The notes beneath the pieces were generated by a model. The model saw only the letters and a list, made by a program, of their open reading frames with translations, was not told where the DNA came from and searched no databases. DNA of 64,000 nt from contig NZ_CP036433.1 of NCBI RefSeq assembly GCF_007751035.1, positions 2,895,001-2,959,000 of the forward strand, read 5' to 3'. Numbering within the stretch: position 1 is the first letter of the stretch; each line of letters opens with the position of its first letter. Positions 41,198 through 50,800 of this stretch are shown here, piece by piece. The position numbers were made by a program, and so were the translations under genes. The stretch comes from Lignipirellula cremea. Its GTDB lineage: Bacteria > Planctomycetota > Planctomycetia > Pirellulales > Pirellulaceae.

Positions 41198-42694
41198 TCA
41201 AGCAGCGAGATCTCGAGGGGCGCGGACCGATTGCCAGCCAGAAACGGCGCCCAGCACGGCGAGGTTCGCCAGCAGACCCCAGGCGCCGGCGTGAACGCCC
41301 AGCCACATGCCGGGCACATCGGCCACCGCAGCCGTAATGGCCCAGGGGGCGGCCACCAGCAGGCCGGCCGCAATTCCTGCCAGCAGGGCCCGCTTCTGCA
41401 GGCCGGGCCAATGCACGCCCAGAATAAAGGCAGGGGCGATCTGGATCAGGATCTCAAACTTGATTTTCAGCAGCTTGACCAGGGTAAAGTCGTAAGCGGC
41501 GATCGCCAGCAAGGCCATCACGGCGATCAACACCCAGGAGCACAATTTGCCGGTGCGGGTCAGTTCCCGGTCGCTGGCTTCCGGCCGCAGCCGGGCGTAG
41601 AAATCTTTGACCAGCATCGAGGAGATGCACAGCAGCACGGAATCGGCCGTGGACATGAGCGCGGCCAGAATCCCGGCGAACAGGATCGTCACCAGCCAGG
41701 CGCCCAGCACGGACTCCGCATGCACCTGACTGCAGACAACCGTCAGGATTTCGTCCCGCGCGCCGGCGTCGTCTCCCGGCACATAGGCGGCGGCAATCAC
41801 GCCAAACAGTGTCACAACCAGCGTCGTCGTCAGTGGCATGAACGCCATCACCAGGAAGCTTCGCCGGAGCGTACGGGCGTCGCGGGCGGCGAACATCCGC
41901 TGGATCGCTTGCGGATACAGGCCTCCGCCAATGCCGACCAGCACGATCCAGCTGATCCAGGTCATTACGCCATAACCGTCCGGTGGGGCCGTTTTCTGCG
42001 GCGCCGTTTCCTGCAGAATCCGCGTGGCCGATTCCAGGCTGCCGTATCGCTGGACAACCAGGATCACCAGCACGCTGAATCCCAGCACCAGCACAGAACC
42101 CTGCAGCACATCGGTCCAGGCGACCGCGCGGAAACCGCCCAGGGTTTCATAAACGACAATCACCAGGGCGAGCACCAGCACGCCAAACACGTACGCCTGG
42201 TACTGGTCTTGCGGGTTGTCGCCGGCAAACCCCTGCAGGGCGGAGCCCATCGCTTTGAGCTGGGCCAGCAAGTAGTTGGCCAGCGCCACGATCATAATCA
42301 TCGAGGCCGTCAGGCTGACCAGCGGCGACTGGAAACGATCCTGGATATAGTCGGTCGGCGTGATGTACCCCCGCCGTTTCGCGTGGTAGTGCAGCGTGGG
42401 GGCGTAGGTCAGAAAGGTGATCACCATCATGATCATGAACTGGATGCTGACCAGCCACAGGAACCCCCGCTGGTAGGCCGCTCCGCTGAAGCCAAAGAGC
42501 GTGTTGCCGCTGTACTGGGTCGCATACAGGGTCAGCAGCAATACCCAGAACCCAATGCCTGGACCGGCCAGGTAAAAGTCCTGCAGGCTGTTATCCCGCC
42601 GCGCCAGCAGCCCCAGTACGCCGATTCCCACCAGGGAGAGTAGATAGATCGCGATAAAAGTTAATTCGATCGTCGAAAATGGCAAGTGGCTCAT
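41198..42694 (-). CDS. Sodium:solute symporter (SSS family)
   Basis: The 498-residue membrane protein has about 13 transmembrane helices and SSS-family features. Examples are DFYLAGPGIGFWVL and TLYATQYSGNTLFGFSGAAYQRG in helices 1-2, and the Na+-site region ILAALMSTADSVLLCISSM. The substrate class is not clear; PutP/PanF-like transporters of organic acids or amino acids are nearest. Its ATG overlaps the stop of the small membrane gene upstream (ATGA), as in other symporters that have a small accessory subunit. Confidence 0.88.
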   Translation of the reverse strand: MSHLPFSTIELTFIAIYLLSLVGIGVLGLLARRDNSLQDFYLAGPGIGFWVLLLTLYATQYSGNTLFGFSGAAYQRGFLWLVSIQFMIMMVITFLTYAPTLHYHAKRRGYITPTDYIQDRFQSPLVSLTASMIMIVALANYLLAQLKAMGSALQGFAGDNPQDQYQAYVFGVLVLALVIVVYETLGGFRAVAWTDVLQGSVLVLGFSVLVILVVQRYGSLESATRILQETAPQKTAPPDGYGVMTWISWIVLVGIGGGLYPQAIQRMFAARDARTLRRSFLVMAFMPLTTTLVVTLFGVIAAAYVPGDDAGARDEILTVVCSQVHAESVLGAWLVTILFAGILAALMSTADSVLLCISSMLVKDFYARLRPEASDRELTRTGKLCSWVLIAVMALLAIAAYDFTLVKLLKIKFEILIQIAPAFILGVHWPGLQKRALLAGIAAGLLVAAPWAITAAVADVPGMWLGVHAGAWGLLANLAVLGAVSGWQSVRAPRDLAA

Positions 42695-43023
42695 TTCGAC
42701 GATCCTTCATAAGGGCGGGGCGACTGTTCGTCCGCCGATTCTGCTTCTGGGGCGACCGGCGTTGCGGTCCGGCTGTTCAGCTCCGCTTCCTGTTCTTCGG
42801 GCCACGGCGCCAGCAACAGCGCGGCAGTATAGATCGACATCCCCACACTTCCCAGCACCACCACCAGCGCCCATAACGGTAATCCACCGGCGATTTGCTG
42901 GGAAAATGTAGCCGGCAGCAGTCGCCAGTACCAGGGCACGGCGACCACCAGCAGAGCGATATAGCCGCCCCAGACTCGCCAGGAACTATAGGCCGGCGGC
43001 AACTGAGAAGGGGGCGAAGACAT
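42691..43023 (-). CDS. Small two-helix membrane subunit of the symporter (DUF3311-like)
   Basis: The 110-residue protein has two transmembrane helices (about 17-37 and 48-71) separated by a short periplasmic turn, followed by a Glu/Pro-rich cytoplasmic tail. Small proteins of this size and layout (DUF3311 and similar) commonly precede SSS symporters. Its stop overlaps the symporter start (ATGA), which supports a two-component transporter. Family naming is by pattern and position. Confidence 0.7.
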   Translation of the reverse strand: MSSPPSQLPPAYSSWRVWGGYIALLVVAVPWYWRLLPATFSQQIAGGLPLWALVVVLGSVGMSIYTAALLLAPWPEEQEAELNSRTATPVAPEAESADEQSPRPYEGSSK

Positions 43024-43165
43024 CGGTTTACCAGTCAGGTTGTGCGAACAGGACCGAGGAGAAAACCTGGCCGGCAGGTTGGTTTCGTCGGACGAACGCG
43101 GGACGAGCGAGCAGGGATCGGGTTAATTTTTCGTGGACCACACCGTAGAAGCGGGGGACCGATCC

Positions 43166-43194
43166 TTGACAATCGACGTTGGAATTCATAGATT
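43166..43194 (+). promoter_or_regulatory. Sigma-70-like promoter for tex
   Basis: TTGACA at 43166-43171, a perfect -35 box, is separated by 17 bp from TAGATT at 43189-43194. It sits in the 328-bp divergent spacer and predicts a leader of about 150 nt before the tex ATG at 43352. The rest of the spacer shows no gene. Confidence 0.62.
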
Positions 43195-43351
43195 GCCCGA
43201 CACAATGTACTCTTGCGAGGGGCCCAAATTTCTCACAGTGTACCCCGTTTTCCAAGGGATTGAAGCGATTGTGGGGTGGTTCGCAGGACTCGGTCGTGCG
43301 AACCATGCTGGAATGCTCTCCCGGTAGCCTCCGGTTTGTCCCGGTTTTCTC

Positions 43352-46300
43352 ATGGTAAATACATCTAGCATTGACCTTCAACAAGCGGCCAAAGAACTAC
43401 AGTTGCCGCTGGACAAGGTCAATCGCACGCTGGAGTTGCTCGACGAGGGCAACACGGTCCCCTTCATTACGCGCTACCGTAAAGATCAAACGGGCGGGCT
43501 TGATGATGAGCAAATTCGTGCCGTGCAGGCAACCGTAAACCGGTTGCGCCAGCTGGCCGAACGGAAAACGACGATACTCAAATCGATCGAGTCCCAAGGG
43601 AGCCTCACGCCCGAACTGGAACAGCAGATCGCTCAGGCGCGCTCGCCCAAGCTGCTGGAAGATATCTATCTTCCTTTCAAGCCAAAAAAACAGAACCTGG
43701 CCGCCACCGCCCGGCGTCGCGGTCTGGAGCCGCTGGCTAAGGAAATACTCGACGGAACCGTGTCGCAAGCCGACCTTACCGCCCGCATGCAGGAATTTGT
43801 CAACGCAGAAACAGGACTGACTTCCGTCGAAGAAGTTCAGCAAGGCGTGGGGCATATTATTGCGGAATGGTACAGCGAACGGGTCGATCTGCGGCAGGAA
43901 TTGCGTAAACGCCTGTGGAACGACGGTAGCCTGGTCTCCACACGCATGGAAAACCCGCCGCCTGCCGCCGTCGGCGAAGACTCGGCCGACGACGATTCCC
44001 TGGGGGATGACGACGACCCGACCGCAGAAGATTCCACCGCAGAAGATTCCCTGGACGACGATGATTCGTCTGCTGGAGACTCTGCCGATGAAATCGCCTT
44101 GAGCGAAGATCAGGCCGAGACGTCGGCTGAGGAAACGGCCGTTACACCGCCCGCTCCCCCGGAAGCGGCAGTGAGCGATCCGACGCTGGCCGCCGGCGCC
44201 GAAGCTGACCAGGCGATCGAAGCTGACCAGGCGATCGAAGCAGCCAAAGCCCCGGCCGCCGCTGGCGAATCCGACACCCCGGCCGAGCCCGAAGGAGAAA
44301 GCAGTTCCACGCGGCACGCCATGTCGTCCTCATCGGAAGACGAAGGTGCAAAGCCGTTGAAGCGAGTTCCGGGAACGGAAGACACCCCCGCCTCGGTCGT
44401 CGGCCCTTCGGAAGAAGCAAGCTCGCCTGCTCCTGAAAACGATTCGCCTGCTCCTGTGCCGGTCGCCGCCCTGAGCGAAGACGATCCGTCCGCGAAAGAA
44501 GCCTCCGCCGCAGAAAGCGAAGCAACCGTTGCTGCCGGCTCGGAAGACGCGCCAGTTGGCGTAGAAGGCGAAGTCGCCGCCGAAGCAACACCGCCAGCCA
44601 GCAAGCCGAAAGGCGAGTCCGCCGGCAAAAAGTCGGGCAGCAAGAAGAAGCCGTCCAAGCAGAAGCAGCTGTCGAAGACCGCGATCTCCAAGCAGTTGCG
44701 CAAAGACGCCAAAAAGCGAAAGCGGCAGAAGCTGGAAGGCTCGTTCAAGAACTACTTCCAGTTTTCACAGTCGCTGGCCCAGTTGCCGCCGCACCGGATT
44801 CTGGCGATCAATCGCGGCGAACGCGTCAATATCCTCAAAGTGAAAATCGACGCCGACCAGGACGCCCTGGTGGAAGCGGCGGAGAAGTTGCTGATTTCGG
44901 CCGAGCATCCGCATGCGGAGTTCCTCAAAGGCTGTGTCCGCGATTCGCTGAACCGGCTGGTTCTGCCCAGCCTGGATCGGGAGATACGTCGCGAACTGAG
45001 CGACAAGTCCGAGAACCACGCGGTCGAAGTGTTCGCCCGTAATTTGCGCAAGTTGATGCTGCAGCCGCCCGTCCACGGCAAGCGGGTGCTGGCGATCGAC
45101 CCGGGTTTTCGCAGTGGTTGCAAAGCGGCCGCGATCGATGAGTTTGGCGCGGTGCTGGATTACACCCTGGTGCATGTGATTGGTCGTGAAGACCGTTGCC
45201 GCCAGGGACGCGAAAAACTGATCGAGATGGTCGAGAAGCATCACGTCTCGGTCATCGGTATCGGCAACGGGGCCGCCTGTCGCGAGACGGAGCAACTCGT
45301 GGCGTCGATGATCGGCAAGGAGCTGAAAGACCGCGACATTGCCTATACGATCGTCAACGAAGCCGGCGCTAGCGTCTATTCGACCAGCCCCATCGGACGG
45401 GAAGAACTGCCGACCTTTGATCCGGTGTTGCGAAGTGCGATTTCGATCGGCCGTCGCCTGCTCGATCCGCTGTCGGAACTGGTCAAAATCAACCCGGCCA
45501 ACATCGGCGTGGGCATGTACCAGCACGATGTCAAAAACAAGCAGTTGCGGGAAACGCTCGACGGCGTGGTCGAATCGTGCGTGAACTTTGTCGGCGTCGA
45601 TGTCAACACGGCCAGCCCGTCGCTGCTGCGGTATGTGTCGGGTATGAACCAACTGACGGCTCGCCGCGTGTTTGAATACCGTCGCGATCATGGCCCGTTC
45701 AAGTCGCGCGAAGACTTCAAGAAAGTCCCCGGCTTCGGAGACGCCACCTTCATCCAGGCGGCCGGATTTTTGCGAATTGGCGATGGCCCTAACCCGCTCG
45801 ACGGTACCTGGATTCACCCGGAAAGTTACGAGCTGGCTCGCCAGGTTCTGGCAAAGCTCGACACCAAGGTGGAAGACCTGGTCGTGGCGGCGCCGGTCAA
45901 GGTGAAACCGGTCTTCGGCGGAGATATCGGTCTGTCGACCGATGAAGCGTCCGCGGCCTCGGAAGCTCCCGCCCCGGAAAATCCCGCCCCGGAAAATCCC
46001 GTTTCGGAAGAGCAGCCCGCCGATGCTGAAGCGTCGACGCCTGTCGCCGAATCGAGCGATGCCGTGTCCAGTGAAGCCGAATCCAGCGAAGTATCTCCGG
46101 TGGAAGAGGCAAGCACCGAGGCTCCGGCCGAAGCCGCGTCGAGCGAAACGCCCGCTGCCAAAACACCTGCTGCGGAAACGCCCGCCGTCGAAACACCTGT
46201 CGTTCCGGCCGTGTCGATGGAAACGCCGGCGATGAAAGAACTCGCCAAGAAGGCGGCCGCCGTCGAAGTGGAAGCATTGGCTGCCGATCTGGGAGCCGGC

Positions 46301-46912
46301 GAACTGTTGCTGGCCGACATTCTGACGGCCCTGGCCCGCCGTGGTCGCGACCCGCGCGAAGACCTGCCGCCGCCCGACTTCCGTCGCGGCATTATGAAGA
46401 TCGAAGACCTGTCTCCCGGCATGGAGCTGACCGGCACGGTGCTGAACGTGGTCGACTTTGGCGCCTTTGTCGATATCGGCCTGAGCGACAGCGGCCTGGT
46501 GCATATCAGTCGACTGGCGGACCAGTATGTTCGCGACCCGCACGAAGTGGTCAGCGTGGGCGATGTGCTCACGGTCTGGGTGGTCGAAGCGGACAAGGCG
46601 AACCGCCGCGTATCGCTGTCTGCGATCGAACCGGGCGCCGAGAAACCGCGTCCGCAACGTCAGCCGCGTCGCGAGAAACCGGCTGGTCGTCCTGGCGGCA
46701 GAAAGCCCGATTCCCAGGCGCCCCGCGGCGGCGGACGGAACCAGAATGCCGCCCGCACGCAGCGTCCTTCGCAGCCGTCCAAGCGTCCCGTCAAACCGCC
46801 GAAGCCCGTCAAGCCGATCACCAAGGAGATGCTCGACGGGAAAGAGCCGATGCGTTCGTTCTCGGACCTGGCCCAGCTGTTTGACAAGCAGAACGATAAA
46901 AAGAAAAAGTAG
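43352..46912 (+). CDS. tex: Tex-family RNA-binding transcription accessory protein with two long acidic insertions
   Basis: The protein has 1186 residues, while Tex is normally about 720-800. The N-terminal Tex domain (about 1-205: LELLDEGNTVPFITRYRKD) is intact. About 208-430 is an Ala/Glu/Asp/Ser/Pro-rich insertion followed by a Lys-rich stretch. The core resumes at about 470 with the YqgF/RNase H-like domain (LAIDPGFRSGCKAA), the helix-hairpin-helix region and NPANIGVGMYQHDV. About 861-965 is a second acidic Pro/Ala/Glu insertion. The S1 domain follows (GMELTGTVLNVVDFGAFVDIG) and then a basic Pro/Arg/Lys tail. Tex binds nucleic acid and affects transcription. The insertions contain tandem repeats, such as an 18-bp unit twice at about 44211-44246. 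Confidence 0.9.
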   Translation: MVNTSSIDLQQAAKELQLPLDKVNRTLELLDEGNTVPFITRYRKDQTGGLDDEQIRAVQATVNRLRQLAERKTTILKSIESQGSLTPELEQQIAQARSPKLLEDIYLPFKPKKQNLAATARRRGLEPLAKEILDGTVSQADLTARMQEFVNAETGLTSVEEVQQGVGHIIAEWYSERVDLRQELRKRLWNDGSLVSTRMENPPPAAVGEDSADDDSLGDDDDPTAEDSTAEDSLDDDDSSAGDSADEIALSEDQAETSAEETAVTPPAPPEAAVSDPTLAAGAEADQAIEADQAIEAAKAPAAAGESDTPAEPEGESSSTRHAMSSSSEDEGAKPLKRVPGTEDTPASVVGPSEEASSPAPENDSPAPVPVAALSEDDPSAKEASAAESEATVAAGSEDAPVGVEGEVAAEATPPASKPKGESAGKKSGSKKKPSKQKQLSKTAISKQLRKDAKKRKRQKLEGSFKNYFQFSQSLAQLPPHRILAINRGERVNILKVKIDADQDALVEAAEKLLISAEHPHAEFLKGCVRDSLNRLVLPSLDREIRRELSDKSENHAVEVFARNLRKLMLQPPVHGKRVLAIDPGFRSGCKAAAIDEFGAVLDYTLVHVIGREDRCRQGREKLIEMVEKHHVSVIGIGNGAACRETEQLVASMIGKELKDRDIAYTIVNEAGASVYSTSPIGREELPTFDPVLRSAISIGRRLLDPLSELVKINPANIGVGMYQHDVKNKQLRETLDGVVESCVNFVGVDVNTASPSLLRYVSGMNQLTARRVFEYRRDHGPFKSREDFKKVPGFGDATFIQAAGFLRIGDGPNPLDGTWIHPESYELARQVLAKLDTKVEDLVVAAPVKVKPVFGGDIGLSTDEASAASEAPAPENPAPENPVSEEQPADAEASTPVAESSDAVSSEAESSEVSPVEEASTEAPAEAASSETPAAKTPAAETPAVETPVVPAVSMETPAMKELAKKAAAVEVEALAADLGAGELLLADILTALARRGRDPREDLPPPDFRRGIMKIEDLSPGMELTGTVLNVVDFGAFVDIGLSDSGLVHISRLADQYVRDPHEVVSVGDVLTVWVVEADKANRRVSLSAIEPGAEKPRPQRQPRREKPAGRPGGRKPDSQAPRGGGRNQNAARTQRPSQPSKRPVKPPKPVKPITKEMLDGKEPMRSFSDLAQLFDKQNDKKKK

Positions 46913-46932
46913 GTCGTCGCGTTTGCTGATGG

Positions 46933-47658
46933 TTGCCTTTCGCAACGACGTCGGTTTTCGAATTGCAGGTTGCCGCTTTGGAATTTTTGTGGGTTGCTGC
47001 TTTGGAATTTATCGGTTGCTTGCCGTTTATCCTGGTCGCCATCGGGGTGGGAGCGCTGATTTTCTATGGCATCCGCGCCGAGAAAAAAAGGAAAGAAGCG
47101 GTCGCCCAGATCGCCAGCGATCTGGGGCTGATCTACTACGAACAAGGCCACGACAGTCTGCAGCAGGCGCTGGAGTCGTTCGAACTGTTCAATACGGGCC
47201 GCAGTCGCCGGATCACCAACATGATCTACGGCGACACCGAGAGCGAGCAGGTCGGCGTGTTCGACTACACCTATCGGACCGGCAGCGGCAAGAACAGTTC
47301 CACGCATAACCAGACAGTGGTTTTCATTCAGTCGCCCCAGCTGGAGCTGACCGGATTTTCCATGTCGCCGGAGAACTTCCTGCATCGTATCGCCACCGCC
47401 TTTGGCTATACGGATATCAATTTTGATACACACCCTCTGTTCTCCAAGGCGTTCCTGCTGCGGGGAGCTGACGAGGAAGCGGTGCGACGCACGTTCAAGC
47501 CATCGCTGCTGGAGTTTTTTGAAGCCCGCAAGGGCGTCAGCGTCGAAGGCAACGGCAACCGATTGATCTTTTTTCGGGCCGGGCATCGCATCAAGCCTGC
47601 TGACTTTGTCGAACTGATGAACGAAGGCCTGCAGGTTTACAGACAGTTCCTGGCCTGA
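46933..47658 (+). CDS. Membrane-anchored protein of unknown function
   Basis: The frame gives up to 241 residues with an N-terminal hydrophobic helix (LPFILVAIGVGALIFYGI), a charged linker EKKRKEA, and a soluble alpha/beta domain that has no motif I recognise. No ATG lies near the start. A TTG at 46933 is used, but TTG or GTG codons further in are possible and no ribosome binding site is evident. The N-terminal leader is made of two near-identical 24-bp units at about 46964-47011 that code for the repeated word VAALEF. It follows tex by 20 bp and may be co-transcribed. Confidence 0.6.
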   Translation: MPFATTSVFELQVAALEFLWVAALEFIGCLPFILVAIGVGALIFYGIRAEKKRKEAVAQIASDLGLIYYEQGHDSLQQALESFELFNTGRSRRITNMIYGDTESEQVGVFDYTYRTGSGKNSSTHNQTVVFIQSPQLELTGFSMSPENFLHRIATAFGYTDINFDTHPLFSKAFLLRGADEEAVRRTFKPSLLEFFEARKGVSVEGNGNRLIFFRAGHRIKPADFVELMNEGLQVYRQFLA

Positions 47659-47816
47659 CCGCTCCGTTTTCGGCTGAAAGTCCGCAAGGCGACTGATCTT
47701 TTCTTTAAATGACCCGGAACTTTTTCTCCGTGGGTTTCGTCGTATTCTCAACGGCGAACTGTTTCCCGGTTCGCTTCTATTCGAATCTCCCGATTCCAGG
47801 AATGAGAGCTATTGCT

Positions 47817-50800
47817 ATGAACCTGACTCGCACAGCGCTTCTTTGGGGCGCCATCGCGGTGTTTGGCGCCACATTTTCTGTTGCCGCGGAAGGGGATGCC
47901 CCCCTGCCGGAGCGGCGGGAAGCCGCCCAGAAACTGATGCAGCAGGGCAACTGGAACGAAGCGTTCCAGCAGCTGGAGCCGATTGTGCTTGATCCAGAAA
48001 ACGCGGGCCGACCGCTGGTGCAGGACCTGCAGAACTCCATCTCCTGCTTGAATCGCCTGGGGAAATTCAGCGAGCTTGACGGCCTGCTGGAAAGCGCCGT
48101 CGAAGTCCATGGCAAGGACTGGCGTCTGCTCCAGGCGGCCGCCCAGCACTATCTGAACGGGCAGCACCAGGGCTTTCTGATCTCGGGTGAATTTGTCCGC
48201 GGCCCCCACCGGGGCGGCGGCAAGCCGATGCAATCGCTGGAACGGGACCGCGTGCGATCCCTGCAGCTGTTCCAGCAGGCCGTCCCGCTGACCCGCGACG
48301 AGGAAATCAAAGACGACGTCTCCGATTTCTACCTCGCGCTCGCCAACGCCCTGCTTTATAACCGCGGCTACTCAGAAGCCTGGCGCCTGCAGTATCTGAC
48401 CGACCTGGCCGAACTGCCGGACTATGAAGAAGGCTATCAGACCTATCGCAACTACCAGGGCGCTCCCGTCGATGCCGACGGCAAGCCCGTGTTCCACTCC
48501 GCCCCGCGCAGCTGGGATGTCGCCAAAACCGACGGCGAACGCTGGCGGTTCGCCATGGAACAGGCTGTCGAAAACGCTCCCAAACGGATGAACATGGTCC
48601 GCTGGGAACTGGCCCAGTTCACCATGCAACAATTCGGCGTGCAGACGATGCAGCAGGGCGGATACGGCCATTTCTTCGGCCGCCGTAACGACGCCGACGA
48701 CGAAGGGGAAAATGAAAGCGGAACCTACGCGCTGCATACGCTGAAAGAGAACGAAACCATCGCCCGCCTGGCCTCAGGCGTCAAGCGTTTTGACCTGCCC
48801 GACGAATTCAACTTCATCAAAATCCTGCAGACGATCGCCGCCGAACCGAAAACCGGTTACGGTGAACAGGCCCTGAACCAGCTGGCCAGCATTTTCTCCA
48901 ACCGTCGGCAGTATCCCAAGGCGGCCGACTACTGGCGCCAAAGCATTGCCGAATACGGCCCTGGCAATAACGAATACAAAAAACTGCAGCTGAACCAGAT
49001 CATCGAAGCCTGGGGCCAGTTTGAACCCGTGATGACGCAGGCCGCCGGCGAAGGCGCCGCGATCGACTTCCGCTTCCGCAACGGAGCGAACGTCAAGTTC
49101 CAGGCCCAGGCGATCCAGGTCGAAAAGCTGATCGCCGATATCAAAACCTACCTGCGCAACAACCCCGAACGGCCTGACTGGCGGCGGTTGAATATCGAGA
49201 ACATCGGCTATCGCCTGGTGCAGGAAGGGGAAGCCCAGTATATCGGCGCCGAAGTCGCATCCTGGGACCAGAAGCTGGAGCCGCGGGAGAACCACTTCGA
49301 CCGCCGCATTACGGTGCAAACGCCGCTAAAGGCAGCCGGCGCCTATCTGCTGACGGCGACCATGCAGGGCGGCAACGTCAGCAAGGTCATCGTCTGGGTG
49401 GCCGATACGGCGATCGTGAAAAAGCCGCTCGACGGCCAGAATCTGTACTTCGTCGCCGACGCCGTTTCCGGCGCGCCGGTCGCCAAGGCCCAGCTCGACT
49501 TCTTCGGCTGGCGCCAGGAGTCGCTCGGCAATCGCAAGTTTAAAGTCTCCACCGCCGAGTTTGTCGCCGACGCCAGCGAGCAGGGCGTCTGTCTGCCCCG
49601 GCCGGAAGACCTGCAGCAGAACTTCCAGTGGCTGGTCACCGCCAAAGGGGCCGCCGACGGCCAGGGCCGTTTTGCCTTTTTCGGTTTCCGCGGCGTCTGG
49701 AACCCGCGTTACTACGACCAGGAATACAACACGGTCAAGGTCTACTCGATCACCGATCGTCCCGTGTATCGGCCGAACCAGACCGTCCATTACAAAATGT
49801 GGGTGCGTCACGCCCAGTACGACCAGGAAGACGTCTCGCAGTTCGCCAAACAGAGCTTTCCTTTTGAAATCTACGATCCCAAAGGAGAGAAGATCGTCAC
49901 CGCCACGCTGACCACCGATGAGTACGGCGGCATCGAAGGCGCCTACGAATTGCCGGCCGACGCCACCCTGGGCCAGTACCAGCTGCGTCTGCAGCGGCAG
50001 GGCAACGGCAAGCAGCCGCCGTTTTCCGGCAGCGGTTCGTTCCGCGTGGAAGAGTACAAAAAGCCCGAATTTGAAGTCACCATCGACGCCCCCTCCAAGC
50101 CCGTCATGCTGGGCGAAAAGATCAACGCGACGATCAGGGCGAAGTACTACTTTGGCGCGCCGGTCGCCAATGCGACGGTCAAATACAAAATCGAGCGGGT
50201 CGATTACTCGCAGGACTGGTACCCCAGCGCTCCCTGGGACTGGTGCTATGGCCCCGGTTACTGGTGGTTTGCTCCCGACGCTCCCTGGTTCCCGGGCTGG
50301 CGTAACTGGGTCGGCTGTGTCATGCCGGGCCCGTGGTGGCGGCATCAGCAGCACAACCCGCCGGAACTAGTCTCCGAGCAGGAAGTCGAAATTGGCCCCG
50401 ACGGCGTGATTGAAGTTGAAATCGACAGCCAGATCGCCAAGGAACTGCACGGCAACACCGACCACAAATACACCATCACCGCCGAGGTCCGCGATGAATC
50501 GCGCCGCACCATCGTCGGCACAGGCAACGTGCTGGTCGCCCGCAAGCCGTTCAAGGTTTACACCTGGGTCGACCGCGGTTACTACCACGTCGGCGAAATC
50601 ATGCAGGCCCATCTGCTGGCCCAGACGCTCGACAACCGCGGCGTCGCTGGCAAAGGGGTGCTGACCCTCTACAAGATCACCTACAACGACAAACGGGAGC
50701 CGATTGAAACGCCCGTCCGTCGCTGGGATCTCGATACCAACGATCAGGGGAAAGCCGACATCCAGCTGCAGGCTGCCTCCAAAGGGCAGTACCGCCTGGC

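Noticed and set aside
43028-43384. 118-residue minus-strand open frame in the tex promoter spacer
   Set aside because: It overlaps the tex start and the strong -35/-10 pair, and its translation shows no domain.
44205-44250. Direct repeats as a CRISPR array
   Set aside because: The 18-bp units are adjacent without spacers and lie in frame inside the tex gene.
44765-46945. 726-residue open frame antisense to tex
   Set aside because: Its translation is low-complexity and mirrors tex codon bias in GC-rich DNA. It has no ribosome binding site or domain, while the plus strand has intact Tex domains.
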